From assembly GCF_000007705.1 (NCBI RefSeq), contig NC_005085.1, forward strand, positions 3,481,752 to 3,545,751: DNA of 64,000 nt. Reading direction: 5' to 3'. This stretch comes from Chromobacterium violaceum ATCC 12472. GTDB taxonomy: Bacteria; Pseudomonadota; Gammaproteobacteria; Burkholderiales; Chromobacteriaceae. The stretch's first letter is position 1; each line of letters opens with the position of its first letter. Below are positions 43,618 to 57,788 of this stretch, in pieces. A program made the position numbers and the translations under genes. The notes under the pieces were generated by a model. The model was given only the letters and a program-made list of their open reading frames with translations, was not told the origin of the DNA and did no database searches.

Positions 43618-44643
43618 ATGACTTACGTAGCAAGCCACACCCTCGCCGCCGGCCAAGCGGCGGAAATCAAACTGAAGGAAACCGTCGCCTCCTACATGAG
43701 CGCGTCGCTGATCACGCTCCGGCGCGGCATGAAGGCGGGCGACGCGCGCGCCCACATGCTGGGCCAGCTGCGCGACGACGACGTCCCGGCCCAGATCTTC
43801 GTCACCGACGACAGCGGCTTCCTGCACGGCCGGCTGTCGCTGAAGACCCTGCTCACCGAGCGGAACGACGCGCGCCCGGTCTGCGAGCTGATGCAGCCGA
43901 TCGACTACTCGGTCGAGCCCGGCCAGCTGCGCCGCGACGTGGCGCCGGAGCTGCAGGAAAAATCGCCGGACACCGTGCCGGTGGTGCGCGGCGGCAAGCT
44001 GGCCGGCGCGCTGTACGAGCGCGAGATCGCGTCGCTGATCCGCGACGAGGAAACCGACGATGCCCAGCGCCAGGGCGCCAGCCTGCCGCTGGACACGCCC
44101 TACCTGGCCACCAGCCCGTGGGCGCTGTGGAAGAAACGCCTGCCCTGGCTGCTGTTGCTGTTCGCCGCCGAGGCCTACACCAGCACCATCCTGCAGGTGT
44201 TCGAGGAACAGCTGGAAGCGGTGATCGCGCTGGCCTTCTTCATTCCGCTCCTGATCGGCACCGGCGGCAACAGCGGCACCCAGATCACCTCCACCCTGGT
44301 GCGCGCGATGGCGGTCGGCGAGGTGGGGCTGCGCAATCTGGCCGCCGTGCTGCGCAAGGAGGTCACCACCTCGGTGATGATCGCGCTGGCCATCGGCCTG
44401 GTGGGCCTGTTCCGCGCCTGGATGCTGGGCGTCGGCAACGAGGTGGCGCTGGTGGTGTGCCTGACGCTGGTGGCCATCACGGTGTGGAGCGCCATCGTGT
44501 CATCCATCATCCCCATGGTGCTGAAGAAGATGCGCATCGACCCTGCCGTGGTGTCGGCGCCCTTCATCGCCACCTTCATCGACGGCACCGGCCTGGTGAT
44601 CTACTTCAACATCGCCAAGCTGGTCATCGCCGACCTGGCCTGA
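43618..44643 (+). CDS. mgtE: Magnesium transporter MgtE, short form
   Basis: 341 residues, compared with about 450 for typical MgtE. The protein begins almost at once with a CBS-domain pair (about 25-155: VASYMSASLITLRRGMKAGD and VCELMQPIDYSVEPGQLRRD), so the N-terminal superhelical MgtE_N domain is missing. The membrane part (about 180-340) keeps the channel signature LIGTGGNSGTQITSTLVRAM and FIATFIDGTGLVIYFNIAKL. MgtE is an Mg2+ channel of the inner membrane. The ATG is chosen because it has GGGGAA upstream. Confidence 0.9.
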   Translation: MTYVASHTLAAGQAAEIKLKETVASYMSASLITLRRGMKAGDARAHMLGQLRDDDVPAQIFVTDDSGFLHGRLSLKTLLTERNDARPVCELMQPIDYSVEPGQLRRDVAPELQEKSPDTVPVVRGGKLAGALYEREIASLIRDEETDDAQRQGASLPLDTPYLATSPWALWKKRLPWLLLLFAAEAYTSTILQVFEEQLEAVIALAFFIPLLIGTGGNSGTQITSTLVRAMAVGEVGLRNLAAVLRKEVTTSVMIALAIGLVGLFRAWMLGVGNEVALVVCLTLVAITVWSAIVSSIIPMVLKKMRIDPAVVSAPFIATFIDGTGLVIYFNIAKLVIADLA

Positions 44644-44648
44644 GCGCG

Positions 44649-45749
44649 CTAGCCCGCCACCGCTTCCGGCTCGTCGGCGTGGCGGGCGGCGATGGCGGCG
44701 AAGTCGTCGAAGCCGTCGAGAAAACAGTCCACCAGCTCCGGCTGGAACTGGCTGCCGCGCCCGGCGGCGATCAGCCCCCTCGCTTCTTCGAACGACATCG
44801 CCGCCTTGTAGCAGCGGCGCGAGATCAGCGCGTCGAACACGTCGGCCAGCGCCATCAGCCTGGCCGGCAGCGGAATCCGCTCGCCGGCCAGCCCGTCCGG
44901 GTAGCCGCCGCCATCCCAGCGCTCGTGGTGGTGGCCGGCGATCTGCTTGGCGCAGGAAAGAAACTCCACCTGGTGGCCGATGTCGCGCTCGGCCTGGGCG
45001 ATCGCCTGCTCGCCCAGCCTGGCGTGGCTGCGCATGATGTCCCATTCATCCGCGTCCAGCCTGCCCGGCTTGAGCAGGATGCGGTCCGGCACTCCGACCT
45101 TGCCGATATCGTGCAGCGGCGCGGATCGGGCGATCAGTTCGATCCGCCGCTCGCTCAGCTCGCCGCGGTAGCGCGGCAACTCCCGCAAGCGCCTCGCCAG
45201 CGCATCGACGTAGCCCTGGGTGCGCAACAGATGGTTGCCGGTTTCCAGGTCCCGCATCTCGGCCAGCCGCGCCAGCGCGTGGATGGCCATCCGCTGGGTC
45301 AGATCGTTCTCGGCCATGCGGCGGGACACCTCGACCTCCAGCCAGCGGTTCTGGTCGCTCAGGCGGTCGCGCGCCTGTTTCAGCTCCAGCTGGGTGCGCA
45401 CGCGCGCCAGCACCAGCGGCGGAATGATGGGCTTGGTGATGTAATCGACGGCGCCGGATTCCAGCCCCAGCAGTTCGTCTCTCCATTCATTCATCGCGGT
45501 GACGAAAACGACGGGAATCGCAGCCGTGGCCTCGCGCTTGCGCAGCCCGGCGAACACCTCCCTGCCGTCCATCTCCGGCATCATCACGTCCAGCAGGATC
45601 AGGTCGGGCCGGATAGGACCCTCGGCCAGCCTGAGCGCGGCCGGTCCGCCATTGGCGACCAGCACCCGGTAATGCGGCTGCAACAGCTCGCCCAGCGCCG
45701 CCAGGCATTCCGGCGCGTCGTCGACGATCAGCACGGTCGCCCTCTCCAT
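44649..45749 (-). CDS. Response regulator with HD-GYP output
   Basis: 366 residues from MERATVLIVDDAPECLAALG; an ATG one codon earlier is possible (GGGAGGGG precedes both). The receiver domain (1-120) has its phosphorylated Asp54 in LILLDVMMPEMDG. The HD-GYP domain (about 150-350) is intact: APLHDIGKVGVPDRILLKPG with His213-Asp214 and HHHERWDGGGYPDGL. It should degrade cyclic di-GMP on phosphorylation. The large hybrid kinase starts 165 bases away on the other strand and is its likely partner. Confidence 0.92.
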   Translation of the reverse strand: MERATVLIVDDAPECLAALGELLQPHYRVLVANGGPAALRLAEGPIRPDLILLDVMMPEMDGREVFAGLRKREATAAIPVVFVTAMNEWRDELLGLESGAVDYITKPIIPPLVLARVRTQLELKQARDRLSDQNRWLEVEVSRRMAENDLTQRMAIHALARLAEMRDLETGNHLLRTQGYVDALARRLRELPRYRGELSERRIELIARSAPLHDIGKVGVPDRILLKPGRLDADEWDIMRSHARLGEQAIAQAERDIGHQVEFLSCAKQIAGHHHERWDGGGYPDGLAGERIPLPARLMALADVFDALISRRCYKAAMSFEEARGLIAAGRGSQFQPELVDCFLDGFDDFAAIAARHADEPEAVAG

Positions 45750-45914
45750 CATCCCCTCCCCTTGTCTCGCCGCCCTCCTATTCACCGTACGCGGCCGCCC
45801 GCTCCTAGGCAAACGTCGAATTGTCCATCCGGCATGAAGCCGGGCTGCCGCTTCGTGGTCTAGTCTGGACTATGGGCGCCCGCTCCACGGCGGCGCCGCG
45901 CGACAGGACACCCG

Positions 45915-51104
<5,190 letters not shown>

Positions 51105-51114
51105 AACCGGGATC

Positions 51115-52059
51115 TCAGCCGCCCGGCGCCAGCACGCTGGCCGCGATGGCCGCATCCTGGGCAGCGATGCCGGTCAGATCGGCCAGCGTGATCTGCTCGT
51201 CGTTCTGCCGCAAGCGCACTCCGCTGGCCAGCGCATCGCCCAGTTCGACGATGCGGGACGGCGCCAGCAGGCCGGCCTTCACCGCGTGGGACAATTCGCC
51301 GTAGGCCGCGCACTGCGCCAGCGAATCGGCGACCACCACATTCGCGTCGGCCGCGATGGCCGGGTCCAGCTCCTGTTTGCCCGGCCCGTCCGCGCCCAGC
51401 GCAGTGATGTGCGTGCCCGGCCGTATCCAGCCGCGCTGCAGCAGCGGCCCGCGCGACGGCGTCGCCGTGACGATCAGGTTCGCCTCCGCCGCCACCGCGC
51501 GCGGATCGGCCGCCGCGAGCGCGCGGAAGCCCAGTTGCGCGGCGAAGGCGCAGAAGGCGGCGGCCTGCTCCGGCTGCCGGCTCCATACCCGGACTTCGCG
51601 GCAGTCGGTGACCGCCCGTAGCTGCTCCAGCTGGGCGCGGGCCTGTTCGCCCGCGCCCAGCAGGCCTATCGCCTCCACCCGCGACGGCGCCAGCAAGCCG
51701 GCGACCAGCCGCCCGGCCAGCGCGGTCCGCATCGTGGTCAGCCAGCCCTGGTCCTGCAGCAGCGCCAGCACCCGGCCGTCCGTGGCCGACAGCGCCAGCA
51801 CCAAGCCGTCGTTGCTGGGCAACCCGCGCGACGGGTTGTCGTAGAAGCCGGTGGAGATCTTGACCACCAGCGCCTCCTCGCCGGCGATATGCGCCGATTT
51901 GACGCAGCAATCGCCGTTGGCGCCGGCGAAATGGAAATTCTGCACCGGCGCAGACTGGACCTGGCCGCGCGAGTAGGCGATGAAGCCGGCCTTCACCCTG
52001 GCCAGCGCATGGTCGGCGTCGAAGCGCGCGATGATGGCGTTCTTGTCAAGCAGCTTCAT
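51115..52059 (-). CDS. Ornithine cyclodeaminase-family oxidoreductase
   Basis: 314 residues. Family markers are FHFAGANGDCCVKSAHIAGE (substrate lysine region), VVKISTGFYDNPSRGLPSND, DQGWLTTMRTALAGRLVAGL and the NAD(P) motif EAIGLLGAGEQARAQLEQLR. Members are ketimine or imino-acid reductases, cyclodeaminases, and relatives such as EutC and iminosuccinate reductase. It overlaps the dehydratase gene in front of it by 14 bases, so the two enzymes probably act in sequence, the dehydratase imine product being reduced to an amino acid. Confidence 0.88.
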   Translation of the reverse strand: MKLLDKNAIIARFDADHALARVKAGFIAYSRGQVQSAPVQNFHFAGANGDCCVKSAHIAGEEALVVKISTGFYDNPSRGLPSNDGLVLALSATDGRVLALLQDQGWLTTMRTALAGRLVAGLLAPSRVEAIGLLGAGEQARAQLEQLRAVTDCREVRVWSRQPEQAAAFCAFAAQLGFRALAAADPRAVAAEANLIVTATPSRGPLLQRGWIRPGTHITALGADGPGKQELDPAIAADANVVVADSLAQCAAYGELSHAVKAGLLAPSRIVELGDALASGVRLRQNDEQITLADLTGIAAQDAAIAASVLAPGG

Positions 52060-53011
52060 GGCAAGCCTCCAGGAAAGTCTCCAGCTTGATGTTGCGGCCG
52101 CACAGCACCACCGCCACCGGCCGGCCGCGATATGCCTCGGCCAGCTGGAACAGCCCCGCCATCGCGACGCCGGCCGCGCCCTCGACGATCCAACGCTCGG
52201 CCTCGGCGATCTTGCGCATCGCCGCCTTGATCGCCGCCTCGTCCACCAGCGCGGTCTTGCCTATCACCCGCTGCGCGATGGGCAGGGTGATGGCGCCGGG
52301 CTCCACGCCGCCGGCGGTGCCGTCGGAAATGGTGTCCAGCTCCTCGTATTCGACGATCTCGCCGGCCAGCATGCTCTGGTACAGCGCCTGGGAATGGCGC
52401 GGCCAGCAGCCGACGATCTCGGTACTCGGGCTCATCATCTCCAGCGCGGAGCCGATGCCGGAAATCATGCCGCCGCCGCCCACCGACGCGAACACCGCCA
52501 CCAGGCCGGGATGCTGCTCGGCCAGCTCCATCCCTATCGTGCCCTGGCCGGCGATGACGTCGACGTCGTTGTACGGCGAGACGAAGGGCAGCCCGGCCCG
52601 CTCGGCGAGCCGCGCGGCCTCCAGCTCCACTTCCAGCATTGGCGCGTCGATGACGACCACCTTCGCGCCGTGGGCGCGGATCGCGTCCAGCTTCACCTCG
52701 GACGCCGCGGCCGACGCGTACACCGTGACCGGCACGCCGGCCAGCTTGCCGGCCAGCGCCACGCCCAGGCCGTGGTTGCCGCTGGACACCGTGGCCACGC
52801 CCAGCCGGCGCGACGCGGCGTCCAGCAGCCGGATCTTGTTGCTGGCGCCGCGGAACTTGAAGGAGCCGGTGTGCTGCAGGTGCTCGCACTTCAAATACAC
52901 TTCGCAGCCGGTCAGCGCCGACAATGCCGGGCTGTGGCTCAGAGGCGTGACGGCGACCTGCGGCCGCAATGCCCGATGGGCATCGAGTATGTACTGGTAC
53001 AAGTCATTCAT
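52046..53011 (-). CDS. PLP-dependent threonine/hydroxyaspartate dehydratase-like protein
   Basis: 321 residues from MNDLYQYILDAHRALRPQVA. KCEHLQHTGSFKFRGASNKI contains the PLP lysine (SFKFRGA), and TVSSGNHGLGVALAGKLAGV and ASVGGGGMISGIGSALEMMS bind the phosphate and carboxylate. It belongs to the serine/threonine dehydratase fold that includes hydroxyaspartate ammonia-lyase and EutB. It lacks a regulatory ACT domain, so it is catabolic. Coupling to the reductase and divergence from a YheO-type regulator define a small amino-acid module. Confidence 0.87.
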   Translation of the reverse strand: MNDLYQYILDAHRALRPQVAVTPLSHSPALSALTGCEVYLKCEHLQHTGSFKFRGASNKIRLLDAASRRLGVATVSSGNHGLGVALAGKLAGVPVTVYASAAASEVKLDAIRAHGAKVVVIDAPMLEVELEAARLAERAGLPFVSPYNDVDVIAGQGTIGMELAEQHPGLVAVFASVGGGGMISGIGSALEMMSPSTEIVGCWPRHSQALYQSMLAGEIVEYEELDTISDGTAGGVEPGAITLPIAQRVIGKTALVDEAAIKAAMRKIAEAERWIVEGAAGVAMAGLFQLAEAYRGRPVAVVLCGRNIKLETFLEACHEAA

Positions 53012-53083
53012 GATCCTGGATCCTTTAAGTTGCCGGCGGGAAGCAGGGCAGCCGCCGCGGGTAAGTGGAAGTCCTGGATCAAA

Positions 53084-53109
53084 TATAGACAAAAATTACA
53101 AAATAGACA
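53084..53109. promoter_or_regulatory. Two TAGACA-type operator repeats before the dehydratase gene
   Basis: TATAGACA (53084-53091) and AATAGACA (53102-53109) are repeated 18 bases apart in the AT-rich DNA ahead of the dehydratase start. The same motif, inverted, occurs at the regulator promoter. The region from 53110 to 53256 shows no gene. Confidence 0.5.
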
Positions 53110-53256
53110 ATTAATACAAAAAAATAGTCGCGGCGCGCATCCCGCAGCCTGCCGCGACCAGATGCGAACAGCGCCTGAAAAGGCCGCAGAACCAGCTGTA
53201 ACGGTACATTGCATCGTATCGCCATCGATCTTGCCCGCATGGGGCATTCAGGCGAC

Positions 53257-53290
53257 ACTGTCCAAAATCGAGACGAACTGTCTATAATCG
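53257..53290. promoter_or_regulatory. Tandem operator repeats at the YheO-type regulator promoter
   Basis: ACTGTCCAAAATCG (53257-53270) and ACTGTCTATAATCG (53277-53290) match at 12 of 14 positions and are exactly 20 bases apart. The second includes a TATAAT -10 box (53283-53288), 31 bases before the regulator start. Together with the two upstream TAGACA repeats this gives four copies of one motif. Confidence 0.55.
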
Positions 53291-53318
53291 CAAGCATCAT
53301 TTCCACTCGCCCGCCGCC

Positions 53319-53966
53319 ATGCGCCGACCCAACCCTTCCCCGGTGAAAGACCTGCTGCTGAACCGTTACGCCCACATCGCCGACGGCGTCGCCGCCTTGT
53401 TCCATCCTTACGTCGAAGTGGTGATCCACGACCTGCGCGACCAGACCGTGCTGCACATCGCCAACAACCTGTCTCGCCGCGAGCCCGGCGACGACTCCGC
53501 GCTGGAAGAGATACCCGGAACGGTCCGCGACCGGATGGTCGGTCCCTACGAAAAACTGAACTGGGACGGCCGCAGGATGCGCAGCGTCAGCGCGGTGCTG
53601 TTCGACGATCAGGCCCAGCCAGCCGGCATGATGTGCATCAACTTCAATATCGCCGTGTTCGACGAGATGCGCGGCGCGCTGGACATCCTGCTCAAGGGCG
53701 CCGGCGTGCAGCCGCAGCCGGCCGAACTGTTCCGCGACGACTGGCAGGAACGCATCAATCTCTTCCTTCACGGCTGGCTGCGCGAGCGCGGCGCCAGCCT
53801 CAACACTCTGGGGCGCGCCCAGAAACGGGAACTGGTGGACGCGCTGCACGAGGAAGGCGCCTTCGGCGGCAAGAGCGCGGTCAATTACGTGGCCAATGTG
53901 CTGGGCATGGGCCGCGCCACCGTATACAAGCGGATCAAGGAATTGCGCGAAGCGGCGGACCGCTAG
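53319..53966 (+). CDS. YheO/DauR-type transcriptional regulator
   Basis: 215 residues. The N-terminal PAS-like YheO domain (LNRYAHIADGVAALFHPYVE, VIHDLRDQTVLHIANNLSRR, MCINFNIAVFDEM) is followed by a DNA-binding domain with FGGKSAVNYVANVLGMGRAT and VYKRIKELR. DauR, a known member, represses D-arginine catabolism genes; relatives control other amino-acid loci. It is divergent from the dehydratase/reductase pair. Promoter-proximal repeats on both sides make it the likely regulator of the module. Confidence 0.88.
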   Translation: MRRPNPSPVKDLLLNRYAHIADGVAALFHPYVEVVIHDLRDQTVLHIANNLSRREPGDDSALEEIPGTVRDRMVGPYEKLNWDGRRMRSVSAVLFDDQAQPAGMMCINFNIAVFDEMRGALDILLKGAGVQPQPAELFRDDWQERINLFLHGWLRERGASLNTLGRAQKRELVDALHEEGAFGGKSAVNYVANVLGMGRATVYKRIKELREAADR

Positions 53967-54072
53967 GCGGAGCCGCAGCGGCAAATTTTCCTGCCGCGCC
54001 GCCGCCGCGCATATACTCAATCTTGCACAGCGCCTGCGCTGAACGCAGCATTCCTTGCACTGAACGAGATCG

Positions 54073-55794
54073 ATGCGCCTGTCCAAGATATTCACCGTCG
54101 TCACCCTTGTCCTGTTCGTGCTCGCCTGCCTGCCGCTGGCCTGGATAGTCAATGGCGAGTGGGCGGTGTACCGCGCCGCCGACGAGGGGCTGGCTTCGAT
54201 ACAGATCGCCCATCTCGCCATGGTGGCGGTAGAGAAGATTTCCTTCGAGCGGGGCCCGGCCAATGTCCTGATCGGCTCGCCGGCCGATCAGGACGCCCGC
54301 GAGCGGCTGCGCCGCGCCCGGCAGACCAGCGACCGCGCGCTGCAGGATCTGGTCTCGGCCCTGTCGCCCTCGAGCTCCGCCTACCACCGGCAGGCGCTGG
54401 CCGCGGTGCGCTCCGCCCGGCAGCGCTTGAGCGAGGCGCGCCTGGGCATGGACCGGGTCATCGCCTCGCCGAGGCCCGCTTCGGCCGGGATCATGCCGTC
54501 TATCCGGCGGATGTTCGACGTGGTGCCCGCCATTCTCGAGGCGGTGACCGCCCTCTCCTCGCAGGCATCGAGCGTTTATCCCCAGTTGTCCCATCCGCTG
54601 AGCGGCGCCCGCATGGCGACCGAACTGCGCGAATACGCCGGCCGGCTGGGCTCGACGCTGACGCCCGCGCTGGCCGAGCAACGGCCGCTGGCCGAAAGCG
54701 AAACCCGGGACATCCACATCCTGCGCGGTCGCATCGAACAGCTGCGCGGCACGATACTGCAGCGCCTCAACGCTCCGTCCCTGCAACCGGGACCGCGCCA
54801 GGCGGTGGGAGACATGGAAAGCCTCTATTTCCGCGAAGGACTGGCGCAGGTGGACGACATCCTGCTCGACAGCCACCTCGGCCGCCCTTACCGGGTCAGC
54901 CTGGCCGAATTCACCGCCGGCTACGTGCCTACCCTGTACAGCATCGTCGAACTGCGCGACGCCATGCTGACCGCGGCGGCGGAGGAGGCCCGCGTCCAGC
55001 GGAGCGCCGCCTTCCGCCACCTGCTGGGCACCATCGCGCTGGGCGTGGTCGCACTGATCGCGCAACTGGCGCTGTTCGCCTACATCCGCTGGCTGATCGC
55101 CAGGCCGCTGCTGGCCGCGTCGCGGCTGCTGTCCGACCTCGCCGACGGCAAGCTGGACGCGGATATTCCCGACAGCCACCGGAAAGACGAAATCGGCGAC
55201 GTGCTGCGCGCCATCGCCATCCTGCGGCGCAACAGCCAGGAAAAGCGCGCGCTGGAGCATGAGCGCCAAAGGTTGATCGACGAATTGACCGAGATGTCGC
55301 GGATCGACTTCCTGACCGGCATCACCAACCGGCGAGCGTTCACGCAGGCCGCCCACGCCGAGATCGCGCGCGCCGGCCTGGCGCGGGAGTCGGCGACGCT
55401 GATCCTGTTCGACATCGATCACTTCAAGCAGGTGAACGACCTGTACGGGCACGACTGCGGCGACGCGGTGCTGGTCCACGTCGCGGCCATCGTCGAGCGC
55501 GTCTGCCGCGAGGGCGACCTGGCCGGCCGCTACGGCGGCGAGGAGTTCGTGGTGCTGGCCTGCTACCGCGGGGCGTCGAACGGCGAGGCGCTGGCCGAAC
55601 GGCTGCGCGCTGCCATCGCGGAATCGCCGTGCTTGCTGCCGTCCGGCCAGAAGCTGGCGGTCACCGCCAGTTTCGGCGTCGCCACGCTGGGCGAAGCCGC
55701 TCCCTCGCTTGAGCGGCTGCTGCAGGCCGCCGACCGCGCGCTGTACGCGGCGAAGCGGCTGGGGCGGAACCGGGTGATGGTGGACGCCAGCTGA
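54073..55794 (+). CDS. Membrane-bound diguanylate cyclase
   Basis: 573 residues. A first membrane helix (VVTLVLFVLACLPLAWIV) and a second near 325 (GTIALGVVALIAQLALFAYI) enclose a periplasmic sensing domain of about 300 residues that I do not recognise. A HAMP-like linker (RPLLAASRLLSDLADGKLDA) leads to the GGDEF domain (about 400-570): DFLTGITNRRAF, FDIDHFKQVNDLYGHDCGDA and RYGGEEFVVL, with GGEEF at 488-492. This is an active-site form, so it should make cyclic di-GMP. No inhibitory RxxD site is evident five residues before GGEEF. Confidence 0.9.
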   Translation: MRLSKIFTVVTLVLFVLACLPLAWIVNGEWAVYRAADEGLASIQIAHLAMVAVEKISFERGPANVLIGSPADQDARERLRRARQTSDRALQDLVSALSPSSSAYHRQALAAVRSARQRLSEARLGMDRVIASPRPASAGIMPSIRRMFDVVPAILEAVTALSSQASSVYPQLSHPLSGARMATELREYAGRLGSTLTPALAEQRPLAESETRDIHILRGRIEQLRGTILQRLNAPSLQPGPRQAVGDMESLYFREGLAQVDDILLDSHLGRPYRVSLAEFTAGYVPTLYSIVELRDAMLTAAAEEARVQRSAAFRHLLGTIALGVVALIAQLALFAYIRWLIARPLLAASRLLSDLADGKLDADIPDSHRKDEIGDVLRAIAILRRNSQEKRALEHERQRLIDELTEMSRIDFLTGITNRRAFTQAAHAEIARAGLARESATLILFDIDHFKQVNDLYGHDCGDAVLVHVAAIVERVCREGDLAGRYGGEEFVVLACYRGASNGEALAERLRAAIAESPCLLPSGQKLAVTASFGVATLGEAAPSLERLLQAADRALYAAKRLGRNRVMVDAS

Positions 55795-55812
55795 CCTCGC
55801 CCCCGGCGCCCG

Positions 55813-56667
55813 TCACGCCTGCAGCCTGCCGAGTTCCCTCAGGCGCTCTCCGATGCGGGCGATTTCCGCTTCGCCGGCCGCCAGCGCTTCCGGGCTGGTA
55901 TGCACCGAGTAGTAGCCGGTGGCCAGCTCATGCGGATGCCGAGGCGACGAGCCCAGCACGAAGGCCGCGTCGCCGTCCGCGATGAACTCGATCGGTTCGC
56001 CCGACTCGGCGAAAGCCGCCAGCTCGCCGGCCGTCAGCGGCGCCGCCTCGCCGGCCACCCTCAGCGCGCCCGCATTCAACGCCGTCCAGGCCACCTCGTG
56101 TCCGGCCGGCGGCTCGAAGGTCCAGCGCTCGCCGTCCTTCAGGCTGACCGCCAGATAACTGATCCCTGCCGGCGACGGGACCGGGCTTTTCTCGCCGCCG
56201 TATTCGCCCAGCAGCACCTTGGCCGGACCCGCCTGCGGAATCCGCTCCGGCGCCAGGTACACGCTCTCGGCCGGCGCCAGCTCCAGCTCGGCCGGCAGCG
56301 CCAGCCACAGCTGGAAGCCCGCCATCCTGCGGGAGGCCGGCGTGGGCTCGCTGGCATGCCACACGCCCTTGCCGGCGCGCATCCACTCCACGCCGCCGGC
56401 CGGCAGCACGCCGCGCGCGCCGGTGGTGTCCTCGTAAGCCGCCTCGCCCTCGATCAGCCAGGTAAAAGTGGCGATGCCGGAATGCGGATGCAGGCCGAAT
56501 CCCTGGTGGCCGCCGCTCAGGTCCAGGTCGAACCAGTCCAGGAACACGAAGGGTTTGAGCTTCCGGCCCAGGCGTCCCGGACTCAGCAACCGGGTGATGG
56601 GGCCATGGGCATTGCCGCGGGTGCGGTGGACGACGGCGCGCGGCTGGGCAAGCGTGATGGCGTTCAT
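55813..56667 (-). CDS. Pirin family protein
   Basis: 284 residues. The bicupin pattern of pirins is clear: FVFLDWFDLDLSGGHQGFGL, HPHSGIATFTWLIEGEAAYE (metal histidines) and GGVEWMRAGKGVWHASEPTP. The C-terminal cupin contains LLGEYGGEKSPVPSPAG. Pirins are iron-binding cytoplasmic proteins with quercetinase or regulatory roles. It is divergent from a LysR gene that probably controls it. Confidence 0.9.
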   Translation of the reverse strand: MNAITLAQPRAVVHRTRGNAHGPITRLLSPGRLGRKLKPFVFLDWFDLDLSGGHQGFGLHPHSGIATFTWLIEGEAAYEDTTGARGVLPAGGVEWMRAGKGVWHASEPTPASRRMAGFQLWLALPAELELAPAESVYLAPERIPQAGPAKVLLGEYGGEKSPVPSPAGISYLAVSLKDGERWTFEPPAGHEVAWTALNAGALRVAGEAAPLTAGELAAFAESGEPIEFIADGDAAFVLGSSPRHPHELATGYYSVHTSPEALAAGEAEIARIGERLRELGRLQA

Positions 56668-56786
56668 GGCGTATTCCTTGTCTGCAGATGACGTCTGTTC
56701 GATGTATACAGCTTAGCCTCCGCGCCATTATCAAACTAGACGGTATAATTGGATTTAACTCATCCAAAAAAAGAAGGAATGCCGCG

Positions 56787-57692
56787 ATGCTGGATCTGAA
56801 CGACGTCGCGCTGTTCGTACAAGTGGCCCGACTGGGCAGCTTCGCCGAGGCCGGCCGCCGACTGGGGCTGCCGGCCAACACCGTCAGCCGCCGCATCCAG
56901 CAGCTGGAGAATGCGCTGGACAGCCGGCTGATGCAGCGCAGCACCCGCAAATTGAGCCTGACCTCGGCCGGCGAAGCCTTCTACCAACGCTGCGCCGCCT
57001 CTGTGGACAGCCTGCTGGACGCCGGCCAGGCGCAGACCGGCGACGGCGGGGAGCCCGGCGGACTGATCCGGGTGGCGGCCACCGCCGACTTCTTCGACTT
57101 CCTGCCGATGGAGTGGGTGGCGGAATTCCTGGACGCGCACCCGCGGGTGAAGATCGAATTCGCGCTCAGCGACGCGCGGGCCGACCTGATCGCCGACCGG
57201 ATCGACGTCGCCTTCCGCGGCGGGGAACTGGCCGATTCCGGCTACGTCGCCCGCCGCCTGCCGGTGGCGGGAGGAGGCGGGCTGGTGGCCAGCCCTGCCT
57301 ACCTGGCCAGCCGCGGCGCGCCGGCCAGCCTGGCCGAACTGGCCGGACACGACTGCGTGACCACCCGCATCCCCGGCGAATGGACGACATGGAAACTGAT
57401 CGGACCGGACGGCCGCGAGGAAGCGGTCCAGGTCGGCGGCCGCTTCCGCGGCGACACCGCGCAGGCCCAGCGGCGCGCGGCGCTGGCGGGGCTCGGCATC
57501 GCCCTGCTGCCTCCGGCGCTGGCCAGGCTGGACCTGGAGGCAGGCAGGCTGCGGCCTGTCCTGCCGCAATACCGCCGCCCCGGCCCCGGGCTCAGCGTGC
57601 TCTACCCCAGCCGCAAGCATCTGCCGGCGGCGGTGAGCGCCTTCGTCGACATGGTGGTGGAGCGGCTGTCGCGGAGCGCGCCGTCCGCCTGA
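56787..57692 (+). CDS. LysR-family regulator beside pirin
   Basis: 301 residues from MLDLNDVALFVQVARLGSFA, preceded by AAGAAGGAA. The helix-turn-helix is AEAGRRLGLPANTVSRRIQQ with LENALDSRLMQRSTRKLSLT. The effector domain is typical of the AaeR/DsdC-like group that controls a divergent pirin or quinone reductase gene. The short gap to pirin (119 bases) holds both promoters. Confidence 0.88.
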   Translation: MLDLNDVALFVQVARLGSFAEAGRRLGLPANTVSRRIQQLENALDSRLMQRSTRKLSLTSAGEAFYQRCAASVDSLLDAGQAQTGDGGEPGGLIRVAATADFFDFLPMEWVAEFLDAHPRVKIEFALSDARADLIADRIDVAFRGGELADSGYVARRLPVAGGGGLVASPAYLASRGAPASLAELAGHDCVTTRIPGEWTTWKLIGPDGREEAVQVGGRFRGDTAQAQRRAALAGLGIALLPPALARLDLEAGRLRPVLPQYRRPGPGLSVLYPSRKHLPAAVSAFVDMVVERLSRSAPSA

Positions 57693-57769
57693 GCGCATTT
57701 GGCAAATCTGCGCGCGGCGGCGAAAAGACTCGCCAAGAAATGCGCGGGGGCGCTTGGCATGATCTTCCG

Positions 57770-57788
57770 GTCAGGGAAACGCCCTGAC
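57770..57788 (+). promoter_or_regulatory. Leader hairpin before the collagenase gene
   Basis: GTCAGGG-AAACG-CCCTGAC is a perfect 7-bp stem. Flanking CCGG elements could extend it over a small bulge and reach the GGAG ribosome binding site (57793-57796). The stem lies 16 bases before the ATG, a position suited to control of translation. Confidence 0.5.

Noticed and set aside
57693..57713. Quorum-sensing (LuxR-type) box before the collagenase gene
   Set aside because: GCGCATTTGGCAAATCTGCGC is a dyad but does not match the CTGNCC-N4-GGNCAG pattern expected for CviR-type regulators.
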